Assembly: GCA_017939155.1 (NCBI GenBank)
Contig: JAGAZZ010000053.1
Span: 1 to 39,626 of the forward strand
From: Alphaproteobacteria bacterium
GTDB taxonomy: Bacteria > Pseudomonadota > Alphaproteobacteria > RF32 > CAG-239
Direction: 5' to 3'
DNA length: 39,626 nucleotides
The position numbers and the translations under genes are program-made. The notes beneath the pieces are model-generated. The model ran no database searches. It was not told the origin of the DNA and worked only from the letters and a program-made list of their open reading frames with translations. This document shows positions 11,501-17,144 of the stretch, one piece after another (position 1 is the first letter of the stretch; each line of letters starts with the position of its first letter).

Positions 11501-11544
11501 AATCCCAGAACAGCAATTGCTACTAATATCAACTTCTTAGTCAT
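2563..11544 (-). CDS. Giant secreted 34-residue-repeat protein (2993 aa)
   Basis: Starts at an ATG behind a weak AAAGTAGG site. An N-terminal signal peptide is visible: MTKKLILVAIAVLGFVCSEV with cleavage likely near SEA-K. Residues ~25-520 are Cys-rich and non-repetitive. Residues ~520-1920 are about 41 tandem units of 34 residues with consensus PNTSFFxVIKSLASGSTxYR followed by a variable GQExHxKAGxYTS stretch. The core units have no Cys, while units at both ends and in two internal blocks carry CYR...C pairs. After residue ~1920 the units become irregular and Cys-rich (CYKYTSAxC types). Near the C-terminus are the CDDYGY units shared with the gene at 1-873 and a segment ending SFSFTMPAHAVKVV, reminiscent of InlB B-repeat/Flg_new-type modules. 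No C-terminal membrane anchor, LPXTG or autotransporter barrel is visible. It is probably an exported surface or matrix protein stabilised by disulfides; an adhesin role is inference. No family is recognised for the repeat. Confidence 0.85.
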   Translation of the reverse strand: MTKKLILVAIAVLGFVCSEVSEAKVCRTGDPSCDPTAGNYADSGTCDSSYKRCANPQAGAPYCISGDTALYKDENCCSFLVEQKGYQECDAAEHEVGYGGSCLGGSDNIKYWEFCGCAYGFAEVENGTVDYNIKDESGVEIPYETRCTFIGGTGKCRFAMCNEDRRWQYENGGEQCVYRLETRCGGFGCMQLYDCDNDKEYYRNDSIELTSGFNNFIANDDRDVASNERNEDGTIQTRYNLTNKIVCGYDQSDAEGRWEDQFNQNGLGCNNVVNYCYKWTGCNTARGWFGTSQDMGILYSSGEAYEKWRALVEINATYSAGDYKKRKVLRHHPIYDNFFAAYNPTYGIYDSLGTSLNGVNRSACAPGSALCDIVNKNKGCTYIKTNCHTGTPNHDCYKKIACSEENRFYSSFINAAPHFLDGSSNNLYETSINGATLDNGVPYKNAYYDGLPSRSVYPACVYDKSECNDDTGCFRKGRGIENDGTEGRGGCIADFVDIREQETLENDWYEWFEYWNPICNDGTRCYKASACDAGLGAYSSEPNTSFFLVVDSLATGLTCYRGAQCHDPAGAYSASPNTSFFVVIKSLASGSTAYRAESYHEKAGSYTSTPNTSFFNVIKSLGSGSTSYRGESVRLKAGVYSSTPNTSYFVVIKSLASGSTAYRAQSFHEKVGSYTSEPNTSYFITIKSLASGSTAYRGQEAHLKAGSYSSTPNTSFFKIQSSLASGSTAYRANMFREEAGSYTSEPNTSFFFTIKSLASGSTAYRGQEAHKEAGAYSSTPNTSFFKIQSSLASGSTAYRAYMFRAEAGSYTSTPNTSYFLVIKSLASGSTSYRGQEANLLAGAMTSAPNTSFFNMSSSLASGSKSYRGDSANVPGGAYTSEPNTSFFFTIKSQASGSTAYRGQEAHIKVGAYTSTPNTSFFIVIKSLASGSTAYRGQESHLRVGSYTSTPNTSFFIVIQSLASGSTAYRGQSFNEKAGAYTSRPNTVFFVTLESLASGSTCYRGQECAETSNMGANTSYFVFVDSKASGSVCYRSSACRADVGSYTSSPNTSFFAVSSMTNAKLDSTCYRSNGCNIPAGAYSSSPNTSFFKVISSTSTGSTSYRGEESHIVAGAYTSAPNSSFFFVIQSEASGSTSYRGQESHLKAGAYTSTPNTSFFIVIKSQASGSTSYRGEQSHIVAGAYTSAPNSSFFKVISSKASGSTSYRGEQAGVGAYTSEPNTSFFFTIKSIASGSTAYRGQEGHIKAGAYTSTPNTSFFIVIKSLASGSTAYRGEMYHEKAGAYTSTPNTSFFFVIKSLASGSTSYRGQESHIAVGAYTSAPNTLFFKVISSKASGSTSYRGEKGHPQTYTSSPNTSFFIVIHSDASGSRVYRGEQAHLRAGAYSASPNTSFFNVIKSLSSGSTSYRADRIANAKIGAYSSTPSETYFKVQSSSASGSKSYRAVACADTSIPEVNKNSSYFVYTYSHGSGSTCYRSSACRADVGSYTSSPNTSFFNILSSTNVKQDSTCYRGNGCNFPAGGYTTSPNTSFFITIQSKASGLTVYRGEKHHAIAGAYASEPNKAFFITIQSAASGSKAYRAERANIKGGAYSSAPNTAFFNVKESKASGSTAYRGVSVCENRPGSCIAHSSKPNTSFFLYDTSSASSIIAYRASAAHIRAGAYSSKPNTVFFHTIWSQASHSTSYRADYCAGTANATPNTSYFVTVNSKASGLICYRSSGCRTNAGAYDLSHKPDEVFFSVGTVTNAAQDSTCYRATSCNDATSSQPNTAFFKSTSKKASGSTCWRSTDCATGAYSSRPNTVYFKTNYSKTNGIPSYCYRGIGCNDSVLSSAKDEKFFKYASSSASGTTCYRSTACADGATTGTIDENYFVKSESETKGSPTTCRRGDSCAIARGAYSVYPNTSYFIVSSKTSPKPTTCYRVECRVGSSANNVPCYFNKSSSQGSGLTCWAPTPGNGACRGTPPTQYFYTSTGRFNDAGPCTYATSPKCNQAENFYFTTSSSSTNITNKTGTCSDITAYYINGCNRGYNWWASYSNSGTYDAFFNRKGVTASGANCSHALPTCYKYTSARCSMTDTTHFKIETLLSPSGYSGTSDTNKSLIAAKYISGCNTSGGWWGSYANSATMDRYFYKSTVNAPWNMDAYTYNCGKLPSSQYCYKYTSAKCSKDNESVFTYTTTSVPATYAGGTSTNTYAIPAYYPSGCAAGYCASAVDSVYFKYPSPNTTSGCNHSQTCYSTACRFTGAKCSDMNVAYENRWLTYDKSTACGTDCWRCDGAFTSHYVDSSTVDYCAYDSMSGLDKKCGCPFSTAYKETSCASGYSYSKPSETYFRVSNPGPCAGSQCYQATSCNTALYYTINESSKNTVINNLGSGKAFTGSSTTYASSSPLVCANCNTGYTNDAKNPINTTYFYVDRQTVRVNESDSYTKKENGYNIISCTKPTGCKLSTCDTKYFKDPKTTTQGGMACPIECVGDDCCHYETCDTRYYEQPYWTSCNGKSCPKETVNCKYPYSTCDPEYFDLTTKKAPECNGIKTCYTGVPDRANNCRLTDSEISWTTNADLFYWGGTGDEATCGDVTRMRPYDCNKDNLSYNISYEDDALSSSNISSGLDGISNLKKDKPAYYKDVYYFEKVNAKSEIDSSCDERICVIKCSCQSGWNDTVGTRTAQKEFITLTSKINRRLSCTKAVGCDDYGYSYTSCPDGYNCGTAQKPYGTLVCYAQQTAKTCSDYGYVDSCPSGQTGTAHSVKLGSTTSTCYSDCKENAKYYTLTLQGNGCSGSTKCDLGPCKDSTCSKKGTGTDVSVKSGESVTITSTDSSKTSGFVLISMVDGHTDVYSNRTSFSFTMPAHAVKVVTTPKTTCNCDSGSGGSGEEFHIQFYTQGTSFMVACGDGTPSNYSGASSASATLKLSCTSPCGATIWSSHTYTFNCNTGNTKTTLESKVLSCSSINGQSNKDYCTKFDADISNVKIKCSNGTEHSVSNGSTFSCKSGRTEKVSLTVK
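3403..3505 (-). repeat. Inverted repeat copy 2 (pairs with 3-105)
   Basis: Reverse-complement copy of bases 3-105 (two mismatches), coding for the CDDYGYSYTSCPDGYNCGT unit in the giant gene. Its high identity against poorer flanking similarity suggests recent duplication or gene conversion. Confidence 0.9.
7063..7131 (-). repeat. 69-bp exact direct repeat, copy 1
   Basis: Identical base for base to 8383-8451 (offset 1320 bp). It encodes the Cys-bearing unit CYRSSACRADVGSYTSSPNT in both places, within otherwise diverged neighbours. Confidence 0.9.
8383..8451 (-). repeat. 69-bp exact direct repeat, copy 2
   Basis: Second copy of the block at 7063-7131. The flanking units on both sides (xDSTCYRxNGCN types) also correspond, so a multi-unit block was duplicated. 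Confidence 0.9.
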
Positions 11545-11666
11545 CGCATACCTACTTTAAAATAGAATAATATCTTGTTTAAGATACCATTATTTTAGAT
11601 AAATGTCAACTATTTTATATATGCGAATCGTAAAAAAATGTTTAAAACCTATTTGATTTTTAGAAA

Positions 11667-12260
11667 TTATTTTACCTTTTGACGTAAATTTTCAAGCAAA
11701 CCATCAATCCCTTTTGGCGACTTAGCAATAAATGACGTATACTCATTCCGCGCCGTTTGCGCCAAACTTACATTTTCAATGATTATATCAATAATCTTTA
11801 ATTTTCCGTTTGCATTATTGACACGCCATTTAACACTCACCGGATTACCTTCGCTCATGGGAACTTTAGTATTTACAAAGATTTGATTAGGATTATTTGC
11901 CGATGAAGTTCCGTTAAAAACAAACTTTTTATTTTTAAACTCATCAAAGCGCTTTGACCAAACTTTGACATTAAAGTCTTTATAGAGAGTGATAAACTCC
12001 CTTCTCTGCTGAACTGTTGCCGTCCGCCAATAACGACCAAGAACATATTTGCCAATAAAATCCAAATCAAGATTTTCTGTAAACAGCTGTTTAAACACCT
12101 TATTTTTTTCTTCTTGTGAAGAATTTGAATTAATTATTTTTTCCACACCTTCTTTGGTGACGTTTTCGACCATTTTCACCGCCGCGTCTTTATCAATATC
12201 CGCTAACGCCATCTGTGAAAAGCCAAACAGCACAGCCGCAAGTAAACAAATTTTTTTCAT
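11667..12260 (-). CDS. mlaC: MlaC/Ttg2D-type periplasmic phospholipid-binding protein
   Basis: A 197-residue protein of the MlaC (toluene-tolerance Ttg2/DUF2149-like) family. It shuttles phospholipids between the outer-membrane MlaA complex and the inner-membrane MlaFEDB transporter. The ATG at 12260 is chosen because it gives a clean signal peptide (MKKICLLAAVLFGFSQMALA, cleaved before DIDK) and has an AAGGGA site 6 nt upstream; an upstream start at 12338 would add 26 residues and overlap mlaA. Family landmarks include LGRYWRTATVQQRREFITLY and VKWRVNN. The stop codon of mlaA is 22 bp upstream, so the two are one operon in the order mlaA-mlaC. The MlaFED transporter genes are not in the window. 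Confidence 0.9.
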   Translation of the reverse strand: MKKICLLAAVLFGFSQMALADIDKDAAVKMVENVTKEGVEKIINSNSSQEEKNKVFKQLFTENLDLDFIGKYVLGRYWRTATVQQRREFITLYKDFNVKVWSKRFDEFKNKKFVFNGTSSANNPNQIFVNTKVPMSEGNPVSVKWRVNNANGKLKIIDIIIENVSLAQTARNEYTSFIAKSPKGIDGLLENLRQKVK

Positions 12261-12282
12261 AACACGTCCCTTTTTAAAAAAG

Positions 12283-13047
12283 TTAATCTTCATAGTCTTC
12301 AACATCCATATCAAAGTCATATTCCGGCGCTTGCTCAACCGGTTTGCCGCAAGTTCTTATTTTACTGCGATTTTGGAGATATGCTGATTTCATTGCTTCA
12401 TAGTAATCAACAGAACCTTCTTCTAAGCTTTCCAAAAGTTGGACATTCTCAGCATACAGATTCAAATATTTTAACCCGGCTAAGCCGTAATACACGGCCA
12501 TAGCGTCTTCCCCGTGGCTTTCATTTGCAACAATATACATCGGCGAAGAATATCCATCAGCAACAAAACCCACCGCCGCGCGAGGCGTACTCGGACCAAA
12601 AACAGGAAGCACTACAAATGGTCCATCAGGAACACACCATGCTGCCAAAGTTTCATCAAAACCGGTCGGTGCACGTTCCAGCCCCACTTTAGAAGCAACA
12701 TCATACAAACCGACACCACCCAAAGTCGTATTAATCACAAAACGCCCGAGATTGTTCCCTGTTTTAGAAAATTCACCTTGCAAAAGGTGATTTGCCGCAG
12801 ATACCGGCTCATTAATATTATTAAAGAAATCTGACACACGATTACGCACATATTCGTTCGTGACTTTTTTATAGCCTTTAGCCACCGGGCGAAAAACATA
12901 AGTATCAAGCTTATTATTAAAACTAAATACAGCACGATTATAGCTTTCTAACGCCGTATCATCAGATGAGCCCGACTTCGTTGACGCACAACCATTTAAG
13001 CCTGACGCTAAAACCCATACCATACTTATAAAAAAAAGCTTTTTCAA
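12283..13047 (-). CDS. mlaA: MlaA/VacJ outer-membrane lipoprotein
   Basis: A 254-residue MlaA (VacJ) lipoprotein. It removes phospholipids from the outer leaflet of the outer membrane and hands them to MlaC. The N-terminus has a hydrophobic stretch and the lipobox LNGC, giving lipidation at Cys20. The core motifs include YNRAVFSFNNKLD, NNLGRFVINTTLGG and GPSTPRAAVG, all characteristic. The start codon is TTG at 13047, preceded by AGAGGG at a short spacing; the next in-frame ATG would destroy the signal peptide. The C-terminus is an acidic tail (DFDMDVEDYED). It is the first gene of the mlaA-mlaC operon, and the ~150 bp upstream separate it from a divergent aminotransferase gene. Confidence 0.93.
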   Translation of the reverse strand: MKKLFFISMVWVLASGLNGCASTKSGSSDDTALESYNRAVFSFNNKLDTYVFRPVAKGYKKVTNEYVRNRVSDFFNNINEPVSAANHLLQGEFSKTGNNLGRFVINTTLGGVGLYDVASKVGLERAPTGFDETLAAWCVPDGPFVVLPVFGPSTPRAAVGFVADGYSSPMYIVANESHGEDAMAVYYGLAGLKYLNLYAENVQLLESLEEGSVDYYEAMKSAYLQNRSKIRTCGKPVEQAPEYDFDMDVEDYED

Positions 13048-13162
13048 TTTTCCCTCTAAAAATTATTTTTGGTAAATATAGCTCATTTATCAGATAAATC
13101 AACAAGAAAATTACTTTACACGGTATGTTTGGTTTTAAATATTACAATTCAGAAACGTTTTG

Positions 13163-13176
13163 TGTTTTGCAAAACA
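13163..13176. promoter_or_regulatory. 14-bp perfect palindrome in divergent promoter region
   Basis: TGTTTTGCAAAACA is its own reverse complement. It lies between mlaA (-) and the aminotransferase (+), about 50 bp before the latter's start. It has the size of a dimeric repressor operator, but no regulator can be named. Confidence 0.35.
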
Positions 13177-13228
13177 AAAATATTTGGTTAGTATGCACTT
13201 ATGTTGCAATTTTTTTAAGGAAGATATT

Positions 13229-14389
13229 ATGACTGACAAATATACTGGGAAAATTAACCTTTTTGATTGTGCCACTGCTCAAAAAGTTATCGGACAAGAA
13301 AATTTTTTAGCCGCATTTAAGACCGTCTTAGACCACGGTGCTTACTGCCAAGGTCCGGAAACCAAAGAAGTAGAAACAAAACTTGCAAATTACTCCGGCG
13401 TTAATTATTGCGCAACAAACTCTTCAGGTACAGATGCTTTGATTTTAGCTTTAATGGCTTGGGGAGTTAAACCGGGCGATGCTGTATTTGTTTCTTCGTT
13501 CACCTTTGTTGCTTCTGCTGAATGTGCGGCAATTCTTGGTGCTACCCCTATTTTTGTTGATTCAGACCCGAACACTTATAATATGGACCCGGCTGATTTA
13601 CAACGCGCCATTGATGAAGTTAAAAAAGAAGGCAAACTTAATCTGAAGGCTGTTGTTGCGGTTGATATTTTCGGTTCTCCGTGCGATTTGGATAAAATTA
13701 TGAAAATCGCTCACGAAAACGGCATGAAAGTTTTGGAAGATGCGGCTCAGGCATACGGTTCTACTTATAATGGCAAGAAAGCCGGTGCAGCCGCCGATAT
13801 GGTTGCAACATCTTTCTACCCGACAAAACCTTTGGCTTGCTATGGTGATGGCGGCGCCACCTTTACAAACTCCAAAGAAGAATACGACCTTTTGGTATCC
13901 TGCCGTGTACATGGGATGAGCCCTGAAGACCATTATGACAATGTTCGTTTAGGCTTAACTGGTCGTTTAGATTCCTTCCAAGGCGCTGTTTTGTTGCAGA
14001 AATTAAAAGTTTTTGACGAAGAACTGGTTAAAAGAGCTAAAATTGCGAAAAAATATGATACTGAATTAAGTTCTTATTTCGGCAAACAAAAAATCTTAGA
14101 TAACGCAACTTCTGCGTATGGCTTATATACCATTAATTGTGAAGACAGAGATGAGTTAATGGCTTACTTAAAAGAACATAACATTCCGTGCGGTGCATAT
14201 TATCCTCGTCCGGTTAATACGCAAACTGCTTACAAAAAATGGAACACAAGAAGCCTGCCGGTTTGCGAGAAGTTGTCTAAGACTGTTTTGAGTATTCCGA
14301 TGCACCCATATTTGGAAGAAGATGCTCAAAATTATGTTATCAATACAATGAACGAGTTTGCTGCGAAGAAAGCAAAAGTTGCAGCATAA
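13229..14389 (+). CDS. DegT/DnrJ/EryC1-family nucleotide-sugar PLP aminotransferase
   Basis: A 386-residue fold-type I PLP enzyme that transaminates keto-sugar nucleotides for O-antigen, capsule or glycan synthesis. The cofactor-binding lysine is K200 in TSFYPTKPLACYGDGGA. Asp171 in EDAAQAYG should bind the pyridine nitrogen, and the phosphate-binding NSSGTDALILAL is at residues 64-75. The start at 13229 is chosen over 13160 because AAGGAAG lies 6-12 nt upstream and the extra 23 residues match nothing in the family. The motif around the lysine resembles the WbpE/WlbC group, but the exact sugar substrate cannot be fixed. No other sugar gene is adjacent, so it probably serves a pathway encoded elsewhere. 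It is followed by a clear terminator. Confidence 0.9.
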   Translation: MTDKYTGKINLFDCATAQKVIGQENFLAAFKTVLDHGAYCQGPETKEVETKLANYSGVNYCATNSSGTDALILALMAWGVKPGDAVFVSSFTFVASAECAAILGATPIFVDSDPNTYNMDPADLQRAIDEVKKEGKLNLKAVVAVDIFGSPCDLDKIMKIAHENGMKVLEDAAQAYGSTYNGKKAGAAADMVATSFYPTKPLACYGDGGATFTNSKEEYDLLVSCRVHGMSPEDHYDNVRLGLTGRLDSFQGAVLLQKLKVFDEELVKRAKIAKKYDTELSSYFGKQKILDNATSAYGLYTINCEDRDELMAYLKEHNIPCGAYYPRPVNTQTAYKKWNTRSLPVCEKLSKTVLSIPMHPYLEEDAQNYVINTMNEFAAKKAKVAA

Positions 14390-14411
14390 GAAACACGTTT
14401 TCAAACCCCAG

Positions 14412-14440
14412 AAACAGCCGTCAAAAGCGGCTGTTTTTTT
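14412..14440 (+). terminator. Intrinsic terminator of the aminotransferase gene
   Basis: AAACAGCCG (14412-14420) pairs with CGGCTGTTT (14428-14436) around a 7-nt loop, followed by a T run. Confidence 0.9.
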
Positions 14441-14536
14441 ATTTTTAACTAAAAAAGGAAATTCTTATTGATTTTTACCATTCTTATTTCTATATTAGTA
14501 GTCAGAATAACTTTTTGAAGAAGGGGAAACTTAATT

Positions 14537-15259
14537 ATGTTTGAAAACAGAGAAGCTGTTTCTTATAGCAACGCTCAGGTTGTTGATGAAGGACTGCGTA
14601 ACTTTATGCTTAAAATTTATAACTATATGGCCGGCGGACTTTGTGTTACCGCATTGATTGCTTATTTAGTTATCAGCAATCCGTCTATTTTGCGGTTATA
14701 TTTTAACGAAACCGGATATTCAGCATTTGGCTGGTTGGCTTTGTTTGCACCGCTGATTGTCGTTTTTGCTTTTGGTTGGGTTTTGAATAAAGGTACATTA
14801 CAGCAGGTTCAGGCTACTTTTTGGGGATATTCCGCATTGATGGGACTTTCTTTAGCGCCTGTCTTTTTGGCTTATACCGGAGCAAGCGTTGTCCGTGTTT
14901 TCTTAATTACCGCCGCAACGTTCGGAGCTTTGAGCTTGTATGGTTACACCACTAAAAAGGATTTAACCGGATGGGGAAGCTTTTTATTTATGGGGCTTAT
15001 CGGTTTGATTATTGCTTCCGTTGTCAATATCTTTATGCAAAGCTCAGGATTGTATTATGCTTTGTCTTATATCGGCGTTTTCATTTTTGCCGGTTTGACA
15101 GCTTATGACACACAAAATATGAAGTCTTTATATTATGCCAACAGTTCTCTTAATGATGATATGACCTCAAGAGGCGCTATTGCCGGAGCTTTGTCTTTAT
15201 ATTTAGACTTTATCAATATGTTTCTTTATCTCTTGCGCTTATTAGGCGATAGAAGATAA
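14537..15259 (+). CDS. Bax inhibitor-1/YccA family membrane protein
   Basis: A 240-residue integral membrane protein with about seven hydrophobic helices, the hallmark of the BI-1/YccA/TMBIM family. The first helix is near residues 29-48 (YMAGGLCVTALIAYLVIS). The conserved region FIFAGLTAYDTQ, with the Asp thought to act as a pH and ion sensor in the family, is near residues 184-195. Bacterial members are inner-membrane proteins proposed to be calcium leak channels or FtsH modulators. Within alphaproteobacteria such single genes are common. It is preceded by AAGGGG and flanked by terminators on both sides, so it is transcribed alone. Confidence 0.92.
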   Translation: MFENREAVSYSNAQVVDEGLRNFMLKIYNYMAGGLCVTALIAYLVISNPSILRLYFNETGYSAFGWLALFAPLIVVFAFGWVLNKGTLQQVQATFWGYSALMGLSLAPVFLAYTGASVVRVFLITAATFGALSLYGYTTKKDLTGWGSFLFMGLIGLIIASVVNIFMQSSGLYYALSYIGVFIFAGLTAYDTQNMKSLYYANSSLNDDMTSRGAIAGALSLYLDFINMFLYLLRLLGDRR

Positions 15260-15276
15260 TTGCTTTATATTGTTCT

Positions 15277-15304
15277 AGCCGGGACTTGTGTTCCGGCTTT
15301 TTTA
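15277..15304 (+). terminator. Intrinsic terminator of the BI-1 gene
   Basis: AGCCGG (15277-15282) pairs with CCGGCT (15293-15298), extended by a G-T and an A-T pair, and runs into TTTTTTA. Confidence 0.85.
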
Positions 15305-15320
15305 TTTTAAGGAGGAAAGA

Positions 15321-15920
15321 ATGACTTGTGATATAATGGAGCTTTTTGCAAAAAGACATAGTTTTTATGAGATTAACAATCATCTTCCCATACAAGCGCT
15401 TGAGGTTGTTGCCCTTATTAAGGATGCCTTGAAGCTTTATCCAAGTCCGTTTAATTCGCAAAGCGCCAGAGTTGTTTTACTTTCAGGAAGCCAACATTTA
15501 GCTTTTTGGGAACTGACCAAGCAAGACCTCTTTAAATCAGCACCTAAAGAAAAGTATGACGGAATAAACACCCGCATTTCCTCTTTTGCTAAAGGTTTTG
15601 GCACGCTTTTATATTTTGTAGAAACGGATATTGTTCAAAAACAAGAGCAACAAATGCCGCTTTACGCAACTAATTTTAAAAATTGGGCTTATCAATGCAA
15701 TGCCATTTTACAATTTATGATTTGGAGCGCTTTTGCAAACAAAGAGATTGGCGCCAGCCTGCAACACTATAATCCGCTGATTGATGAAACAGTTAAAACA
15801 ACTTATAACCTCCCAGAGAGTTGGGAGCTCGTTGCCCAAATGCCTTTTGGCGGTATCAGCACCACCCCACCGCCGCATTTGATGTCTGATTTAGAGGAAA
15901 AATTGCTTATTTTAGAATAA
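15321..15920 (+). CDS. Nitroreductase-family protein (Frm2-like)
   Basis: A 199-residue flavin-dependent nitroreductase fold protein. The early segment KRHSFYEIN and the FMN-binding PSPFNSQSARVVLL at residues ~40-53 match the Frm2/Hbn1-like subgroup of NAD(P)H nitroreductases. The C-terminal QMPFGGISTTPPP fits the end of that subgroup. Expected activity is NAD(P)H-dependent reduction of nitro compounds or a role in oxidative and lipid stress; the natural substrate is unknown. The ATG at 15321 has a perfect GGAGG 6 nt upstream, so the extra 11 codons of the longer frame are rejected. It is convergent with the following small membrane gene, with only 6 bp between the stops. Confidence 0.85.
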   Translation: MTCDIMELFAKRHSFYEINNHLPIQALEVVALIKDALKLYPSPFNSQSARVVLLSGSQHLAFWELTKQDLFKSAPKEKYDGINTRISSFAKGFGTLLYFVETDIVQKQEQQMPLYATNFKNWAYQCNAILQFMIWSAFANKEIGASLQHYNPLIDETVKTTYNLPESWELVAQMPFGGISTTPPPHLMSDLEEKLLILE

Positions 15921-15926
15921 AAAGAC

Positions 15927-16358
15927 TCAAATTGGAAAATCACATACACTTAAAGAGCACTCGCTATAATTTGATTCATCAGGCAAGACACATTCTGCCA
16001 TACATCGGTCATAACTACCATCCGCATAGCTGCCAACAAAACTAAACAATATTCCACCGAAAGCTATCATTAAAAATACTGGTATCAATATGAAAAATAT
16101 AACTGAAATGATATATTCGTACCATTTTTTATTTGTTTTACCGACAAAAACGACCATTTTACGAGCCAAAATCAAGCTCCAAATGCTTATAAAAAATACA
16201 TCTGTTTTGCTAGCTATTTTGTACAGAGTTTCATTTACAGCATCATATTGCCAAAGGATAAAAAACTCACATATTGAGAGAAATACAAAACCGTAAAATA
16301 TATACTTTTTTATAGGCTTTTTTTTTGGAAAGTCTACAGTCATCGTTTCTTTATTCAT
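15927..16358 (-). CDS. Small integral membrane protein with Cys-rich tail, unknown function
   Basis: A 143-residue protein with three likely membrane segments: near residues 18-36 (YIFYGFVFLSICEFFILW), 52-72 (FFISIWSLILARKMVVFV) and 83-110 (IISVIFFILIPVFLMIAFGG). A short C-terminal tail contains four Cys in DRCMAECVLPDESNYSECSLSVC (listed here only as spacing C-x3-C-x10-C-x4-C). The tail may lie in the oxidising periplasm and be disulfide-linked. No homologous family is recognised. The start has only the weak AAAGGC upstream; MTVDF five codons later is an alternative. Confidence 0.6.
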   Translation of the reverse strand: MNKETMTVDFPKKKPIKKYIFYGFVFLSICEFFILWQYDAVNETLYKIASKTDVFFISIWSLILARKMVVFVGKTNKKWYEYIISVIFFILIPVFLMIAFGGILFSFVGSYADGSYDRCMAECVLPDESNYSECSLSVCDFPI

Positions 16359-16538
16359 ATTGTGCCTTTGGGGTTATTGTTTAGAAATTTTTTTGGTATT
16401 TCCAGCATTAAGTTATACAATTGTTCTTTTGTATATAGCATAATTTATATGCTCCGTCAACAGTTATTATTTCCCCAACAAATTCCTTGCTTTTACTATT
16501 TTCCCTACTTACAATGTGTTTGATTATAGGAGGATAAA

Positions 16539-17087
16539 ATGCAAGAAGTATTATATGGAAAACGAATCAAATTATGTCGACCGCAATGTGAGTTAGCCGT
16601 GGCTGAAGATATGTTCAGAGTTGTTGATAAATGTATGGCGGACTTTTCGCCTTGGCTTGACTGGACAATTGAATATACGAAAGATATGGCTTTTGACTTT
16701 TTAAAAACCGCAGATACAAATTGGAATGATGGTAAAGAGTTTGTATATGCCATATATTTTGAGAATACTTTTATCGGCTTAATTACTGTTTTAAATATAG
16801 CAAAACAACATAAACGGGCTGAAATAGGCTATTGGCTGGATACAGATTACACCGGTAACGGCTATATGAGCGAAGCAGTTAAGCTTATTGAAAAAGAGCT
16901 GTTTGACAATGATTTTAACAAAGTTGTCATTCAAACCGATGTTTTGAATGTTAAATCTGCAAAAATTCCGCAAACATTAGGTTATCAGCTTGAGGGGATT
17001 TTGAAAGAAGACGCTTACTCCCAAACACGGCAATGTTTTTGGGACAGGAACATTTTTGCTAAATTAAAAGCGGATTATATTGCTTAA
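16539..17087 (+). CDS. GNAT acetyltransferase, RimJ/RimL-like
   Basis: A 182-residue GCN5-related N-acetyltransferase of the RimJ/RimL type. It uses acetyl-CoA to acetylate an amine, in this subgroup often a ribosomal protein N-terminus or an amino acid. Motif A is seen around residues 90-110 (RAEIGYWLDTDYTGNGYMSE), where YTGNGYM replaces the usual QGxGxA-type pyrophosphate loop. The motif B region follows with VVIQTDVLNVKSAKIPQTLGY. An AGGAGG lies 8 nt upstream of the ATG. The gene ends in a bidirectional terminator. The substrate is unknown. Confidence 0.85.
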   Translation: MQEVLYGKRIKLCRPQCELAVAEDMFRVVDKCMADFSPWLDWTIEYTKDMAFDFLKTADTNWNDGKEFVYAIYFENTFIGLITVLNIAKQHKRAEIGYWLDTDYTGNGYMSEAVKLIEKELFDNDFNKVVIQTDVLNVKSAKIPQTLGYQLEGILKEDAYSQTRQCFWDRNIFAKLKADYIA

Positions 17088-17113
17088 AAATATAATAAAA
17101 CTCTTTAAACAGC

Positions 17114-17144
17114 AAAGAAGCCAACTTTAAGAGTTGGCTTCTTT
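17114..17144. terminator. Bidirectional terminator shared by two convergent genes
   Basis: AAAGAAGCCAACT (17114-17126) pairs with AGTTGGCTTCTTT (17132-17144), a 13-bp perfect stem with a 5-nt loop. The T tract serves the GNAT gene on + and the last codons of the cupin gene (KEANS) on - form one arm, with its stop codon in the loop. Confidence 0.85.
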
